Shown piece by piece: positions 41,291 to 49,579 of a DNA stretch of 64,000 nucleotides; within the stretch, counting starts at the first letter, position 1; every line of letters begins with the position of its first letter. This DNA is from JADJPO01 sp963828555 (GTDB lineage Bacteria > Actinomycetota > Actinomycetes > Actinomycetales > Kineosporiaceae). The DNA lies in contig CAWHEL010000004.1 in the NCBI GenBank assembly GCA_963828555.1, forward strand, positions 682,001 to 746,000, given 5' to 3'. The notes under the pieces are model-generated. The model made no database searches. It saw nothing but the letters and a program-made list of their open reading frames with translations, and had not been told where the DNA came from. Position numbers and translations under genes: made by a program.

Positions 41291-41586
41291 GTCTGGTTGT
41301 CGGTGATCGTGAGTTCCTCGACCAGATCAGTGATCGGGTCGCGGTCGCTCGTGGGCTCCTCATCGTGGGCGCTGTCGACCAGGTCGGCGAACGTGTCGGT
41401 TGCCGGGCCGTGGAGCAGGTGGTGTCGCAGGTCGAACGCCAAGCCCGCCTTCTCGTGGTACCAGGCGACATCGACCACGTAAGCCACCTCCCGGCCGTGC
41501 TTGGTGACAGCCTGCGGGCCGTCCTTCTGGGCGCGACGCAGGAGTTCGCTGAATCGCTGCTTCGCTTCCTGTACTTGCCAGCGCAT
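41287..41586 (-). CDS. Phd/YefM-type antitoxin
   Basis: 99 residues from the ATG at 41586 (AGGTGG 8 bp upstream). MRWQVQEAKQRFSELLRRAQKDGPQAVTKHGREVAYVVD is a standard Phd/YefM DNA-binding domain; the tail is acidic. It is the first gene of a pair with the PIN toxin (CTGA overlap). Its promoter region lacks the TGCTACG element of the other two loci, so it is separately regulated. Confidence 0.87.
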   Translation of the reverse strand: MRWQVQEAKQRFSELLRRAQKDGPQAVTKHGREVAYVVDVAWYHEKAGLAFDLRHHLLHGPATDTFADLVDSAHDEEPTSDRDPITDLVEELTITDNQT

Positions 41587-41657
41587 GCCGATCACCACCT
41601 ATCTAGACAGAATGCCCCAGCAGTTGCGCGATGAGCGGCCGGCTCAGGCTGGCGGGT

Positions 41658-42224
41658 TCAGGGCGCCGTGGTCGGGGTCCAGCCGGGTGGCGGGTCTTCG
41701 CCCACGCGGCCGTCGAGCGCCTCGCGGAGCAGGTCGGCGTGGCCGGTGTGGCGGCCGTACTCCTCGATGAGATCGCAGACGTGGCGGCGCACACCCGGCC
41801 GGATGCCGTGGAAGTCGATGTTCCCGGGGTCGTCCAGGGCTCCACGCTCGATCAGGTCGGTCAGCCGCTCGCGCGAGCGCTGGACTGCCGCGTCCCACAG
41901 GGCGTAGACCTGCTCGGGGGTCTCGTCCTCGCCCATGGTGAACTGCCAGTGCGAGATGTCGCTGCCCTCGGGGGCGAGGAAGCGCGTGACCGGCCGCTCG
42001 CCGGCGATGCGCCAGCAGAACACGTCGTCCTCGACGAGCGCGAGGTGCTTGAGCAGTCCGCCCAGGGTGAGGGACGACGATGCGATGCTGAAGCGGAGAC
42101 CGGTCAGGTCGAGCCCGTCCGCCTTCCATCGGAACGTGGCGCGTAGTCGTTCGAGCATGCCCACGAGGTGCTGGGCCTCTGTGCCTGCCAGAGGTGGTTC
42201 CCACGGTGGGGTCGGGTCGGCCAT
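41658..42224 (-). CDS. DinB/DUF664-family protein
   Basis: 188 residues. The four-helix DinB pattern is visible: EAQHLVGMLERLRATFRWKADGL, TLGGLLKHLALVEDDVF with the first metal-binding His, and IEEYGRHTGHADLLREALDGRVGEDPPPGW with two more His at the end. DUF664 members are thiol-transferase-like enzymes that use mycothiol or bacillithiol; the substrate here is unknown. Single gene, no signal peptide. Confidence 0.88.
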   Translation of the reverse strand: MADPTPPWEPPLAGTEAQHLVGMLERLRATFRWKADGLDLTGLRFSIASSSLTLGGLLKHLALVEDDVFCWRIAGERPVTRFLAPEGSDISHWQFTMGEDETPEQVYALWDAAVQRSRERLTDLIERGALDDPGNIDFHGIRPGVRRHVCDLIEEYGRHTGHADLLREALDGRVGEDPPPGWTPTTAP

Positions 42225-42320
42225 CGGAGGTCCCCTCTCGTACTCAGGTGAGCCGACCCTAGAGCCGATTCCGGCCGATCAGCGTCCGGAAACGCCCACC
42301 GGTGGTGTGGCCGATCGAGG

Positions 42321-42846
42321 TCACGGGACGTCGACGACGCTCTCGCATTCCGGGGCCGACATCGCGACGAGCCAGTCCAACCCTGACCGCCGTCGGCGAC
42401 GTCCGCCGTCCCGCTGCCGCACCACAGTTCGTCGTCGCCCTTCTGCCCGAAGAGGATGTCGTTGTTGTCCTCACCGGCGAGCAGGTCGATGTCCGGACCG
42501 CCGTAGATGACGTCGTTGCCGGTGCCGCCGTACAGCGAGTCAGGCCCGCCTCACCGTCGATCCAATCCGGCCTGGCCTCGCCGAAGATCTGGTCGTAGCC
42601 TCCTCCGCCACAGAGGAAGTCCTGGCCCCCGCCGGCCTCGATGACGTCGTCCCCACTGGTCCCGACGATGACGTCGTCCCCACTGGCGCCGGTGATCTCG
42701 ACGCCGTTCGTGCCGTAGATCTGGTTCACGAGGCTACTGGCGATCCCCGGGTGCAGGGTCGCCGTCCGGCCGAAACAGGTCGGCGGGGCGAGGATGGGGG
42801 CGGGTGTCGCCTGGGCGGGTTGAATCGCGCCGAAAGTGCTCCATCA
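42321..42846 (-). pseudogene. RTX-type calcium-binding repeat protein, frameshifted
   Basis: Reading leftward, FGAIQPAQATPAPILAPPTCFGRTAT (end of a signal peptide plus the usual N-terminus of actinobacterial RTX proteins) leads to SGDDVIVGTSGDDVIEAGGGQDFLCGGGGYDQIFG, nonapeptide Ca-binding repeats. Near 42541-42547 the frame is lost and resumes one base off (DSLYGGTGNDVIYGGPDIDLLAGEDNNDILFG). A second slip near 42381-42383 leads to the end APECESVVDVP. Both slips are one base missing in CC/GG runs. A stop lies just before the visible signal-peptide end and no start codon remains. The product would be a small secreted Ca-binding protein. Confidence 0.65.
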
Positions 42847-42906
42847 GATACGTCGGTGCCCTTCGATCGCCACCGCGCGGACCTTGGACCGGAGGAGACT
42901 GCGGGT

Positions 42907-43962
42907 ATGAGCTTCTCGCCGCCGTCCATCGACCCCTACGTTCAGCTCGGCCGGAGTGGCCTCGTGGTGTACCGCGTGGGCCTGGGCACCATGCAGTTCG
43001 GCTGGTCCATCGACGAGGCGGCCTCGTACGAGGTGCTCGACGCCTACGTCGAGGCCGGCGGCAACTTCATCGACACGGCGGACTGCTACAGCGCCTGGTC
43101 GGCGGCGATGGGCGGGCCGGCCAACCCCGGCGGGGTCTCCGAGGAGATCATCGGCCGCTGGATGGCAGCGCGCGGCAACCGTGGCGACCTCGTCGTCGCC
43201 ACGAAGGTGCGAGCCGCCATGGGGGAGGCGTTCGCCGACCACCGTGGGACCTTCCGGCAGCGGGAGGGCCTCTCCCGCAGGTGGATCATGCAGGCCTGCG
43301 AGGACAGCCTGCGCCGTGTCGGAGTCGACCACATCGACCTGTACCAGGCGCACTTCATCGACCCGCTGGTGCCGATCGAGGAGACGCTGTCGGCGTTCAC
43401 CGATCTGGTGCGTCAGGGCAAAGTGCGCTATCTGGGCTGTTCCAACTTCAGCGCCTGGCGGCTGATGCAGGCGCTGTGGGCCTCCGAGGCCAAGCAGCTC
43501 GAGGCGTTCGTGTCCATCCAGCCGGAGTACAGCCTGCTCGCTCCCGTACGGGGCAACTTCGAGACCGAGCTGGCGCAGGTGTGCCAGGCGTACGGGATCG
43601 GGGTGATCCCCTACAGCCCGCTGGCGGGCGGCATGCTCACCGGCAAGTACCGGCGTGGTGCGGCGCTGCCGGAGAGCGTGCGGGCGGAGGAGAACGCGGC
43701 GAACCGGTTCAGCGATCGCAACTGGGAGATCATCGAGACTCTGGTCGCGGTGGCCGAGCGGGTGGGGCTGACACCGGCGCAGGCGGCGATCGGCTGGCTG
43801 CGGGCCAAGCCGTGGGTGAGCGCGCCGATCGTCGGTGCGAACCGGCCCGAGCAGCTGCGCGACGTGCTGGCCGGCCTGGACACCCCGCTGCCGCCCGAGG
43901 AGGTGGCTGTGCTCGACGAGGTGAGCGACTTCCACCGCCCGCGGACCCACCGCGAGGACTGA
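42907..43962 (+). CDS. Aldo/keto reductase
   Basis: 351 residues from the ATG at 42907 (GGAGGAG about 10 bp upstream). Catalytic residues of the family are visible: D56 and Y61 in NFIDTADCYSAW, K100 in VVATKV and H149 in LYQAHFID. GCSNFSAWRL and IPYSPLAGGMLTGKY are the usual later motifs, and the NADP-binding end has PIVGANRPEQL. It reduces aldehydes or ketones with NADPH in the cytoplasm; the substrate is not predictable. Intact, single gene. Confidence 0.92.
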   Translation: MSFSPPSIDPYVQLGRSGLVVYRVGLGTMQFGWSIDEAASYEVLDAYVEAGGNFIDTADCYSAWSAAMGGPANPGGVSEEIIGRWMAARGNRGDLVVATKVRAAMGEAFADHRGTFRQREGLSRRWIMQACEDSLRRVGVDHIDLYQAHFIDPLVPIEETLSAFTDLVRQGKVRYLGCSNFSAWRLMQALWASEAKQLEAFVSIQPEYSLLAPVRGNFETELAQVCQAYGIGVIPYSPLAGGMLTGKYRRGAALPESVRAEENAANRFSDRNWEIIETLVAVAERVGLTPAQAAIGWLRAKPWVSAPIVGANRPEQLRDVLAGLDTPLPPEEVAVLDEVSDFHRPRTHRED

Positions 43963-44085
43963 CTTCAGCCGAGATCAACCGGGGCCGCCGCTGGTGATCG
44001 CCGCGGGCTGCACTCTCCCCTCAGCAGGTGGGGGAGGAGCGCGATCTGACGCCGATCATGCAGGAATGGGAGACGACGGAAGGGT

Positions 44086-44547
44086 TCAGGAGGGGCAGGC
44101 GCCCACGCCGGTGACTCGCTGGGTGAGTCCCCAGGCCAGGATCGCAAGGCCGAACAGGGTGGGGAAGAAGGTCAGCGGCCGCCCGCCGAGGGCCATCACG
44201 GTGAGCACCGGGTACAGAGCTGCCATCGCGCCGCAGGGTGAGGCGGCCATGGTGGCGGCGCGGTCACGGCGGGAAACGAAACTGGCCCAGATCAGGGCGG
44301 CGAGCACGCCGAGCGCACCGATGATGATCCACTCTCCGGGGTGGTCCAGGGACCCCGGGGCCGGGGCGTCGGCGAAGAGCAGGACCGTCACCGGGGTCAG
44401 GAGCGCTGCCGCCACTGCCCGCCGGCGGTCGAACGCTGTGCGCCACCCCGGCGGCGCAGGCACCCGGATGCGCAACTCGGGAGGCGCCTCGAAGAGCTGG
44501 ATGGGCGATCCCGGCGCCTGATCCGGGGTGCGTGAGGTTGAGCTCAT
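44086..44547 (-). CDS. Small membrane protein under a CsoR-like operator
   Basis: 153 residues. A polar N-terminus of about 45 residues is followed by three or four hydrophobic helices (AVAAALLTPVTVLLFADA, WIIIGALGVLAALIWASFV, ALYPVLTVMALGG, PTLFGLAILAWGL). No metal-binding motif except a lone CPS end. The start is 10 bp from a palindrome resembling CsoR-type operators, and a leaderless start is likely. A link to copper or sulfur handling is inferred only from that site. Confidence 0.65.
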   Translation of the reverse strand: MSSTSRTPDQAPGSPIQLFEAPPELRIRVPAPPGWRTAFDRRRAVAAALLTPVTVLLFADAPAPGSLDHPGEWIIIGALGVLAALIWASFVSRRDRAATMAASPCGAMAALYPVLTVMALGGRPLTFFPTLFGLAILAWGLTQRVTGVGACPS

Positions 44548-44556
44548 CTGAGAATG

Positions 44557-44572
44557 ATACCCCTAGGGGTAT
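44557..44572. promoter_or_regulatory. CsoR/CstR-type operator palindrome
   Basis: ATACCCCTAGGGGTAT is a perfect 16-bp palindrome of the form ATACCC-GGGTAT bound by CsoR-family copper or persulfide sensors. On the minus strand it includes a possible -10 box TATCAT six to seven bases before the ATG at 44547, so binding would block that gene. No csoR gene is in the window. Confidence 0.6.
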
Positions 44573-44599
44573 ATGCGAGCGAGGTCGAACCGGCGCGGG

Positions 44600-45148
44600 C
44601 GCGAAGGGGTCAGGGCGCGAGCAGTCCGGCGGCGGCGGCGTCCACGTCGTTGCCTCGAACTCGACGGTTGCCTGCGGGCGCCGCCGGTCGGCCGGCCACT
44701 CGTCGGTACCGAAGCAAGCCTGTGCGGCGCCGGCCAGAGACCAGACGCCGAAGTGCTTCACCCCGGGCAGGTCGTCGAGGGCGGCGCGTTCGTGGTGCAG
44801 CGCCGCCAGGGCCGCGTGCAGTCGGACCACCCGGGCGAACCTCTTCGGGCCGTAGCCCACCTGCGCGGTGACCCGTTCGCGCAGTTGGCCTTCGCCGGTC
44901 TGCAGGTCGGCAGCCAGGGTCCTCAGCCGTAACTGACCAGCTGCGGCCTCGATCCGGCGCACTGCCTCGGCGGCCACCGGGTCGGAGCCTGGCCCGGGGT
45001 CGGGTGTCGACGACGACGCTCTGGCGGCGACCGCGCGCGCGATCTGCTGCGCGGCGGCGACGGCGTCCATGGGCTGGTTCAGCTGCTCGTGCAGGCGCTC
45101 GGGGTAGCCGTTGCCCCAGGCGTCGAGCGCTTCCGCGCGGGTCCGCAT
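44600..45148 (-). pseudogene. AraC-type regulator remnant
   Basis: The frame from 45148 reads LRTLAADLQTGEGQLRERVTAQVGYGPKRFARVVRLHAAL, which matches the first helix-turn-helix and the linker of AraC-family regulators (VGYGPK..AR..RL). The second helix-turn-helix is broken (FGVWSLAGAAQACFGTDEW) and the frame then runs on through unrelated sequence. The N-terminal ligand-binding part is mostly missing. Probably non-functional. Confidence 0.55.
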
Positions 45149-45156
45149 GATCTGAG

Positions 45157-45243
45157 GAGGTCGAGCAGGAAGTCCGCGTCGTCCTCACGCCAGGGCCGCA
45201 GTACGAGGCGCTCGCTGGTGATGGTGCGTATGTCGACGGATCC
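45157..45243 (-). pseudogene. GNAT acetyltransferase N-terminal fragment
   Basis: One frame gives VDIRTITSERLVLRPWREDDADFLLDLL, the typical first 28 residues of RimJ-type GNAT acetyltransferases. It then ends abruptly at the AraC remnant. No start codon remains in frame. It marks a deletion junction between two decayed genes. Confidence 0.6.
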
Positions 45244-45289
45244 ACGGGAGGCATCAACCTCGCCGTAATGCGGCCCCTGCCACGATGGA

Positions 45290-46759
45290 GTGATGAGCAG
45301 CCCCGTCGATCACGCGGTCGGCTCGGCGCCGTTCGCTCGCCGGCCGGTGCTGGCCGCGGCGGTGGCAGTCGCGGTGCTGCTCACGGCGATGTCGAACCGG
45401 TACGGCTTCCACCGCGACGAGCTGTACTTCCGCATGCTCCGCCCGGCGTGGGGTTATGTCGACCAGCCGCCGCTGGTGCCCTGGCTGGCTCGGACGATCA
45501 CCCGACATGTCACCGACGAGCCCTGGGCGCTGCGGATCCCGGCCACAGTCTGCGCCGCGGCCGCCGTCGTGGTGATCGCCCAGGTGTCCCGCGAGTTGGG
45601 CGGCGGCGCGCGGGCGCAGACCCTGACGTCGTGGAGCCATGGCTTCGCCATGCTGCCGATGCTGCTCGGGCACGTACTGCTGACCTCCTCGATCGACCTG
45701 CTGGCGTGGCTGCTGGTCGGCTGGTTCGCCGTCCGCGCCGTGCTCGGGCGACCGCGGTGGTGGGTGGCCGCGGGGGTGGTGGCCGGCGCGGCGACCTACG
45801 AGCGCTGGCTGATCGTCTGGCTCGTGCTCGGCATCGTGGCGGGGCTGCTCCTGGTGGGGCCGCGCAGCGCGTTCGCCTCACGCTGGCTGTGGCTGGGGGC
45901 GCTGGCCGGTCTGCTGGTCGCCGCGCCGAACCTGGCCTTCCAGGTGGCGAACGGCCTGCCGCAGCTGCGGATGGGAGCGGCACTGGCGCAGGGCAACGGC
46001 GCCGAGGTGCGGGTGGCGATGTGGTGGTTCCTGCTGGTCATGCTGGGGCCGCATCTGGTGCCGGTGTGGGGTCTCGGCCTGGTGGCGCTGTGGCGCCGCC
46101 CGGACTGGCGTCCGGTGCGCTGTCTGGTGGTCGTGTTCGCCGTGGTGGTGGCACTGACGTTCCTCAGCGGTGCCCAGATGACGTATCCGATCGGCGTTCT
46201 GGCGCTGCTGCTGGCCGCCGGCTGGGTAGGCCGCGAGCCCTCCAGGCGAGTGGTCGCTGGGTTGATGATCGGTGGAGCGGTGGCCACGTTGCTCGCGCTA
46301 CCCCTACTGCCGCAACGGGTTCTGGTCGCCACACCGCTGCCGTCGGTGAACGTGGTGCTGGCCGATCAGATCGGCTGGTCTGCCTACAACCGGCAGATCG
46401 CTGACGTCTGGTCGCAGCTGCCGATCGAAGAGCGGGCGCGGTCTGCGGTGGTGACCAGCAACTACGGCGAGGCGGGCGCCATCGCGCGGTACGGGCCTGA
46501 GCTGGGCCTGCCGGTGCCGTTCAGCGGCCACAACGCCCTGGCCGATCAAGGCCGGCCGGCAGAGGACGTGCGGACCGTGCTGGTGGTCGGCGGGCAGCTG
46601 CCGTCGGTACGGCAGTTCTTCGGCGAGTGCCGGGTGGTCGCCGAGCTGGCCAGCGGCCTGAACGTGGACAACGAGGAGGAGGGCGTGCCGGTCGCGATCT
46701 GCCGCGACCCCGACCGGCCGTGGGCGGCGCTCTGGCCGGAGTTCGCCCACCTCGACTGA
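45290..46759 (+). CDS. GT39-family membrane glycosyltransferase (ArnT-like)
   Basis: 489 residues (GTG 45290; ATG 45293 is an equally good start). Ten or more hydrophobic helices. After the first helix YGFHRDELYFRMLRP carries the acidic D-E motif, and WGYVDQPPLVPWLA follows, the ArnT/PMT_2 signature. A soluble C-terminal part begins after about residue 360. It differs from the two GT39 proteins at 981 and 3880 and stands alone. Expected function is extracytoplasmic transfer of a polyprenyl-phosphate-linked sugar; the acceptor is unknown. The rml genes nearby concern a nucleotide sugar, not its direct donor type. Confidence 0.88.
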   Translation: MMSSPVDHAVGSAPFARRPVLAAAVAVAVLLTAMSNRYGFHRDELYFRMLRPAWGYVDQPPLVPWLARTITRHVTDEPWALRIPATVCAAAAVVVIAQVSRELGGGARAQTLTSWSHGFAMLPMLLGHVLLTSSIDLLAWLLVGWFAVRAVLGRPRWWVAAGVVAGAATYERWLIVWLVLGIVAGLLLVGPRSAFASRWLWLGALAGLLVAAPNLAFQVANGLPQLRMGAALAQGNGAEVRVAMWWFLLVMLGPHLVPVWGLGLVALWRRPDWRPVRCLVVVFAVVVALTFLSGAQMTYPIGVLALLLAAGWVGREPSRRVVAGLMIGGAVATLLALPLLPQRVLVATPLPSVNVVLADQIGWSAYNRQIADVWSQLPIEERARSAVVTSNYGEAGAIARYGPELGLPVPFSGHNALADQGRPAEDVRTVLVVGGQLPSVRQFFGECRVVAELASGLNVDNEEEGVPVAICRDPDRPWAALWPEFAHLD

Positions 46760-46842
46760 GGTATCAGGTGCGCAGGAGAGCGACTCAGGTGGGGGACGAG
46801 ACGGCCTGTGGCGGTCGTCTCCTGACCCCCCGGGGATGCGCC

Positions 46843-47295
46843 ATGCCTCTGATGACCTTCGACATCGAGACCTACACGGTGCTGAGCAGCCAGTCCGGCA
46901 CCACCTCGGGCGGGTCCTGGCGCGTGATCACGTTGTCCAGCACTGCTCTGGCGCACGGCATCCGCTCGCACGCCTCCATCTACTTCTTCGAGGCACCGGG
47001 GTCGACCGGGGTGGTGACCAACGTCGACCAGCCCAACGCCAACGGCCTGACCGCGTACGCCTACGGTCGCAAGGAGGACTTCACGGTCTGGTACGACATG
47101 CTGCGCAACGAGTCGCCGATGAAGTTCGCCTGCGCCTTCGAGGGCGCTCAGTTCGACCCGAGCCGGCCCTCGCGCCCGATCTACTGGTTCCAGCTGTTCA
47201 CCGGTCAGGAGGAACCGCCCGGTGAGGGTCCCGAGGCGTCCACTGCGCTGCGGGTGCTGGCGCTTGCTCTCGAGGCCGACGCCGCTGAGTCCTGA
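46843..47295 (+). CDS. Small protein of unknown function, beta-rich
   Basis: 150 residues from the ATG at 46843; weak ribosome binding site. Alternating polar and hydrophobic strands (WRVITLSSTAL, ASIYFFEAPG, MKFACAFEG, IYWFQLFTG) predict an all-beta domain, with an acidic Ala/Leu-rich tail. No signal peptide or known motif. No partner gene. Confidence 0.55.
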   Translation: MPLMTFDIETYTVLSSQSGTTSGGSWRVITLSSTALAHGIRSHASIYFFEAPGSTGVVTNVDQPNANGLTAYAYGRKEDFTVWYDMLRNESPMKFACAFEGAQFDPSRPSRPIYWFQLFTGQEEPPGEGPEASTALRVLALALEADAAES

Positions 47296-47350
47296 GTCGC
47301 GGGTGAGGTGGGCGGTTCGCAGCCGTTTGTCCACAGGGCCTTCTCAGCTC

Positions 47351-47378
47351 TTGACTCGTACAAGTGTTCGAATAGAAT
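47351..47378 (+). promoter_or_regulatory. Leaderless promoter of the second DUF222-HNH gene
   Basis: TTGACT, 16 bp, TAGAAT, six bases, ATG: identical in layout and hexamers to 33623-33650. Also shared are the CGAATAGAAT and GGTGCATGGTCGCGGAACTG blocks around the start. Confidence 0.75.
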
Positions 47379-47384
47379 TGGTGC

Positions 47385-48668
47385 ATGGTCGCGGAACTGT
47401 TCGAGACGCCACCCCCGTCACTGCTCTCGGTGGCGGGGCGGATCGGTGCTGCGGTGGATGCGGTGGTGGCGTTGCAGGCCTGTTTGAGCGTTCCCATTGT
47501 GGCCGTCACCGGGGAGGATGTGACGGCGATCGAGCGGTTGGCGCGGCGGGTGGACGCCGCCCGCTTGGCTGCCGTCGCGGCGGTGGATGCGGCGGGTGTG
47601 GGCGTGGGGTCGGGGATGAGCGGTACCGCGGCGTGGTTGGCGAAGGCCACCAAGGCCGACGGTGCCGCGGCCGCGCGGGAGGTCGGTTTGGCCCGGGCTC
47701 TGGACCGCGGACTCGAGGCGACCCGTCAGGCGCTGGGTGAGGGCGAGGTGTCGGCAGAGCACGCAACGGTGATCGCCAAGGCGGTCCGCGACCTACCCGC
47801 CGACCTGACCGCGGCTGAGCGGGCGCAGGTCGAAGCCGACCTGGTCGCCACGGCCAAGCGTGTGGACCCGGCCCGACTCCGCAAGGCCGCCCGGCGGGCC
47901 CTGGATGCGTTGGACCGGTCGACGGCCGAGGCGGACGCGCATGAGGACCAGCAGCTGCGCAGCGAGGAGGAGCGGGCCCTGGCGCGGGCCCGGTTCACCC
48001 TGCACGACAACCACGACGGCACCTCCTCGGGTCATTTCATGGTGCCGACCCTGGCCGCGGCGATCCTGCGGAAGGTCCTGGAGCAGTTGACGGCGCCGCG
48101 GCGGATGACCCCGGATGAGCGGGGCGGGGTCGACGGCGCCGCGATGGGGACCGACTGGGCGCACGCCCAGGGGTTGGCGTTCACTGAACTGTTGGAGCGT
48201 CTGCCCACGGACCGGCTGTCGGGCAAGGTCGCCGCGACCGTGGTGGTCACCCTGTCCTGGGAGGCGCTGCTGGCCGGGCTGGGCGTGGCGCGCACCGATG
48301 TCGGATGCGACCTGTCCGCCAGCCAGGCGCGACGGCTGGCGTGTGGCGCGGGGATCGCGCCCGCGGTGTTGAACGGGGCATCTCTGCCGTTGGATCTGGG
48401 ACGGTCCTCACGCCTGTTCACCGAAGCCCAACGCGTCGCCCTCGCGACCATGTACGACACGTGCGCGGCGGAAGGCTGCGACCGGCCCTACGCCTGGTCG
48501 GAACTGCATCACGAACATCCCTGGGCCACCGGCGGGAAGACCGACGTTAAGGACGCGGTCCCGGCGTGTGGATGCCACCACCGAAAACTCCACGGCCCAG
48601 CGTTCGATCACGTGATCACCACCGACGCGAACGGCAAGAAGACCATCATCTTCACCAGACGCAGATGA
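47385..48668 (+). CDS. DUF222 domain HNH endonuclease, copy 2
   Basis: 427 residues, the same length as the gene at 33657 and about 80% identical by eye. DUF222 helical domain, then SELHHEHPWATGG and CGCHHRKLHGP, the HNH nuclease core near 370-405. The N-terminal 20 residues vary (ETPPPSLLSVAG against EAGSDSPWTVAG). The paralogous pair is in direct orientation about 13.7 kb apart, so homologous recombination between the copies could delete or amplify the DNA between them. Confidence 0.9.
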   Translation: MVAELFETPPPSLLSVAGRIGAAVDAVVALQACLSVPIVAVTGEDVTAIERLARRVDAARLAAVAAVDAAGVGVGSGMSGTAAWLAKATKADGAAAAREVGLARALDRGLEATRQALGEGEVSAEHATVIAKAVRDLPADLTAAERAQVEADLVATAKRVDPARLRKAARRALDALDRSTAEADAHEDQQLRSEEERALARARFTLHDNHDGTSSGHFMVPTLAAAILRKVLEQLTAPRRMTPDERGGVDGAAMGTDWAHAQGLAFTELLERLPTDRLSGKVAATVVVTLSWEALLAGLGVARTDVGCDLSASQARRLACGAGIAPAVLNGASLPLDLGRSSRLFTEAQRVALATMYDTCAAEGCDRPYAWSELHHEHPWATGGKTDVKDAVPACGCHHRKLHGPAFDHVITTDANGKKTIIFTRRR

Positions 48669-48685
48669 GCGGCCTCCGGTCGGGG

Positions 48686-49579
48686 TCAGCGGGCGCGGCG
48701 GGCGGCGTCCGCGCGTTCGTTGCGCACCAGACGTTCCAGGTAGAGCCCGTAGCCGCTCTTGGTCAATTCGGCGGCCAGGGTGAGCAGCTGCTCAGTGCTG
48801 ATCCAACCGCGGCGCCAGGCGGCCTCTTCGATGCAGCCGATCTTGTAGCCCTGCCGGGCCTCGACCACGCGCACGTACTCCGAGGCGGCCATCATCGACT
48901 CGAAGGTGCCGGTGTCGAGCCAGGCGGTGCCGCGCTCGAGCGTGGTCACGGTCAACGTGCCCCGGTCGAGATAGGCCTGGTTCACCGCGGTGATCTCCAG
49001 CTCGCCGCGCGCGCTTGGGGTGATGCTCCGGGCGATCTCGACCACGTCGTTGTCGTAGAAGTACAGGCCGGGCACCGCGAAGTCGCTGCGTGGCTCGAGC
49101 GGCTTCTCCTCGATGGAGAGCACCCGCCCGTCGACGTCGAAGTCGACCACACCGTAGGCGGAGGGATTGGCCACCCGGTAGGCGAACACGTTGCCGCCGA
49201 TCACGTTCGTGCGCCGCTCCAGGTCGGTGCCCAGGCCGGAGCCGTGGAAGATGTTGTCGCCCAGGGCCAAGGCCACCTTGTCGTCGCCGATGAAATCGGC
49301 GCCGATCAGGAAGGCCTGGGCCAGGCCCTCTGGGCGCGGCTGCACGGCGTACTCGATCTGCATGCCCAGTCGCGACCCGTCACCGAGCAGGGCGCGGAAG
49401 GAGGACGAGTCCTCGGGAGTGGTGATCACCAGAATCTCGCGGATGCCGGCCAGCATCAGGGTGGCGAGGGGGTAGTAGATCATCGGCTTGTCGTAGACCG
49501 GCATCAGCTGCTTGCTGATCGCCAGGGTGATCGGGTGCAGCCGGGTGCCGGTGCCGCCGGCCAGGATGATGCCCTTCAC
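48686..49579 (-). CDS. rmlA: Glucose-1-phosphate thymidylyltransferase
   Basis: 297 residues from a GTG overlapping the rmlC stop (GTGA). LAGGTGTRLHPIT (residues 6-18) is the nucleotide-binding signature; KQLMPVYDKPMIYYPL, the GDNIFHGSG motif and IEEKPLEPRSDFAVPGLYFYDN are all intact. It makes dTDP-glucose from dTTP and glucose-1-phosphate, the first step to dTDP-L-rhamnose. The length is normal. Downstream of rmlC in a leftward operon, divergent from rmlB-rmlD. Confidence 0.96.
   Translation of the reverse strand: MKGIILAGGTGTRLHPITLAISKQLMPVYDKPMIYYPLATLMLAGIREILVITTPEDSSSFRALLGDGSRLGMQIEYAVQPRPEGLAQAFLIGADFIGDDKVALALGDNIFHGSGLGTDLERRTNVIGGNVFAYRVANPSAYGVVDFDVDGRVLSIEEKPLEPRSDFAVPGLYFYDNDVVEIARSITPSARGELEITAVNQAYLDRGTLTVTTLERGTAWLDTGTFESMMAASEYVRVVEARQGYKIGCIEEAAWRRGWISTEQLLTLAAELTKSGYGLYLERLVRNERADAARRAR

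Noticed and set aside
33657..48668. Composite transposon bounded by the two HNH genes
   Set aside because: The flanking HNH genes are ordinary DUF222 paralogues without terminal inverted repeats or target duplications that I can see; no transposase or integrase lies between them.
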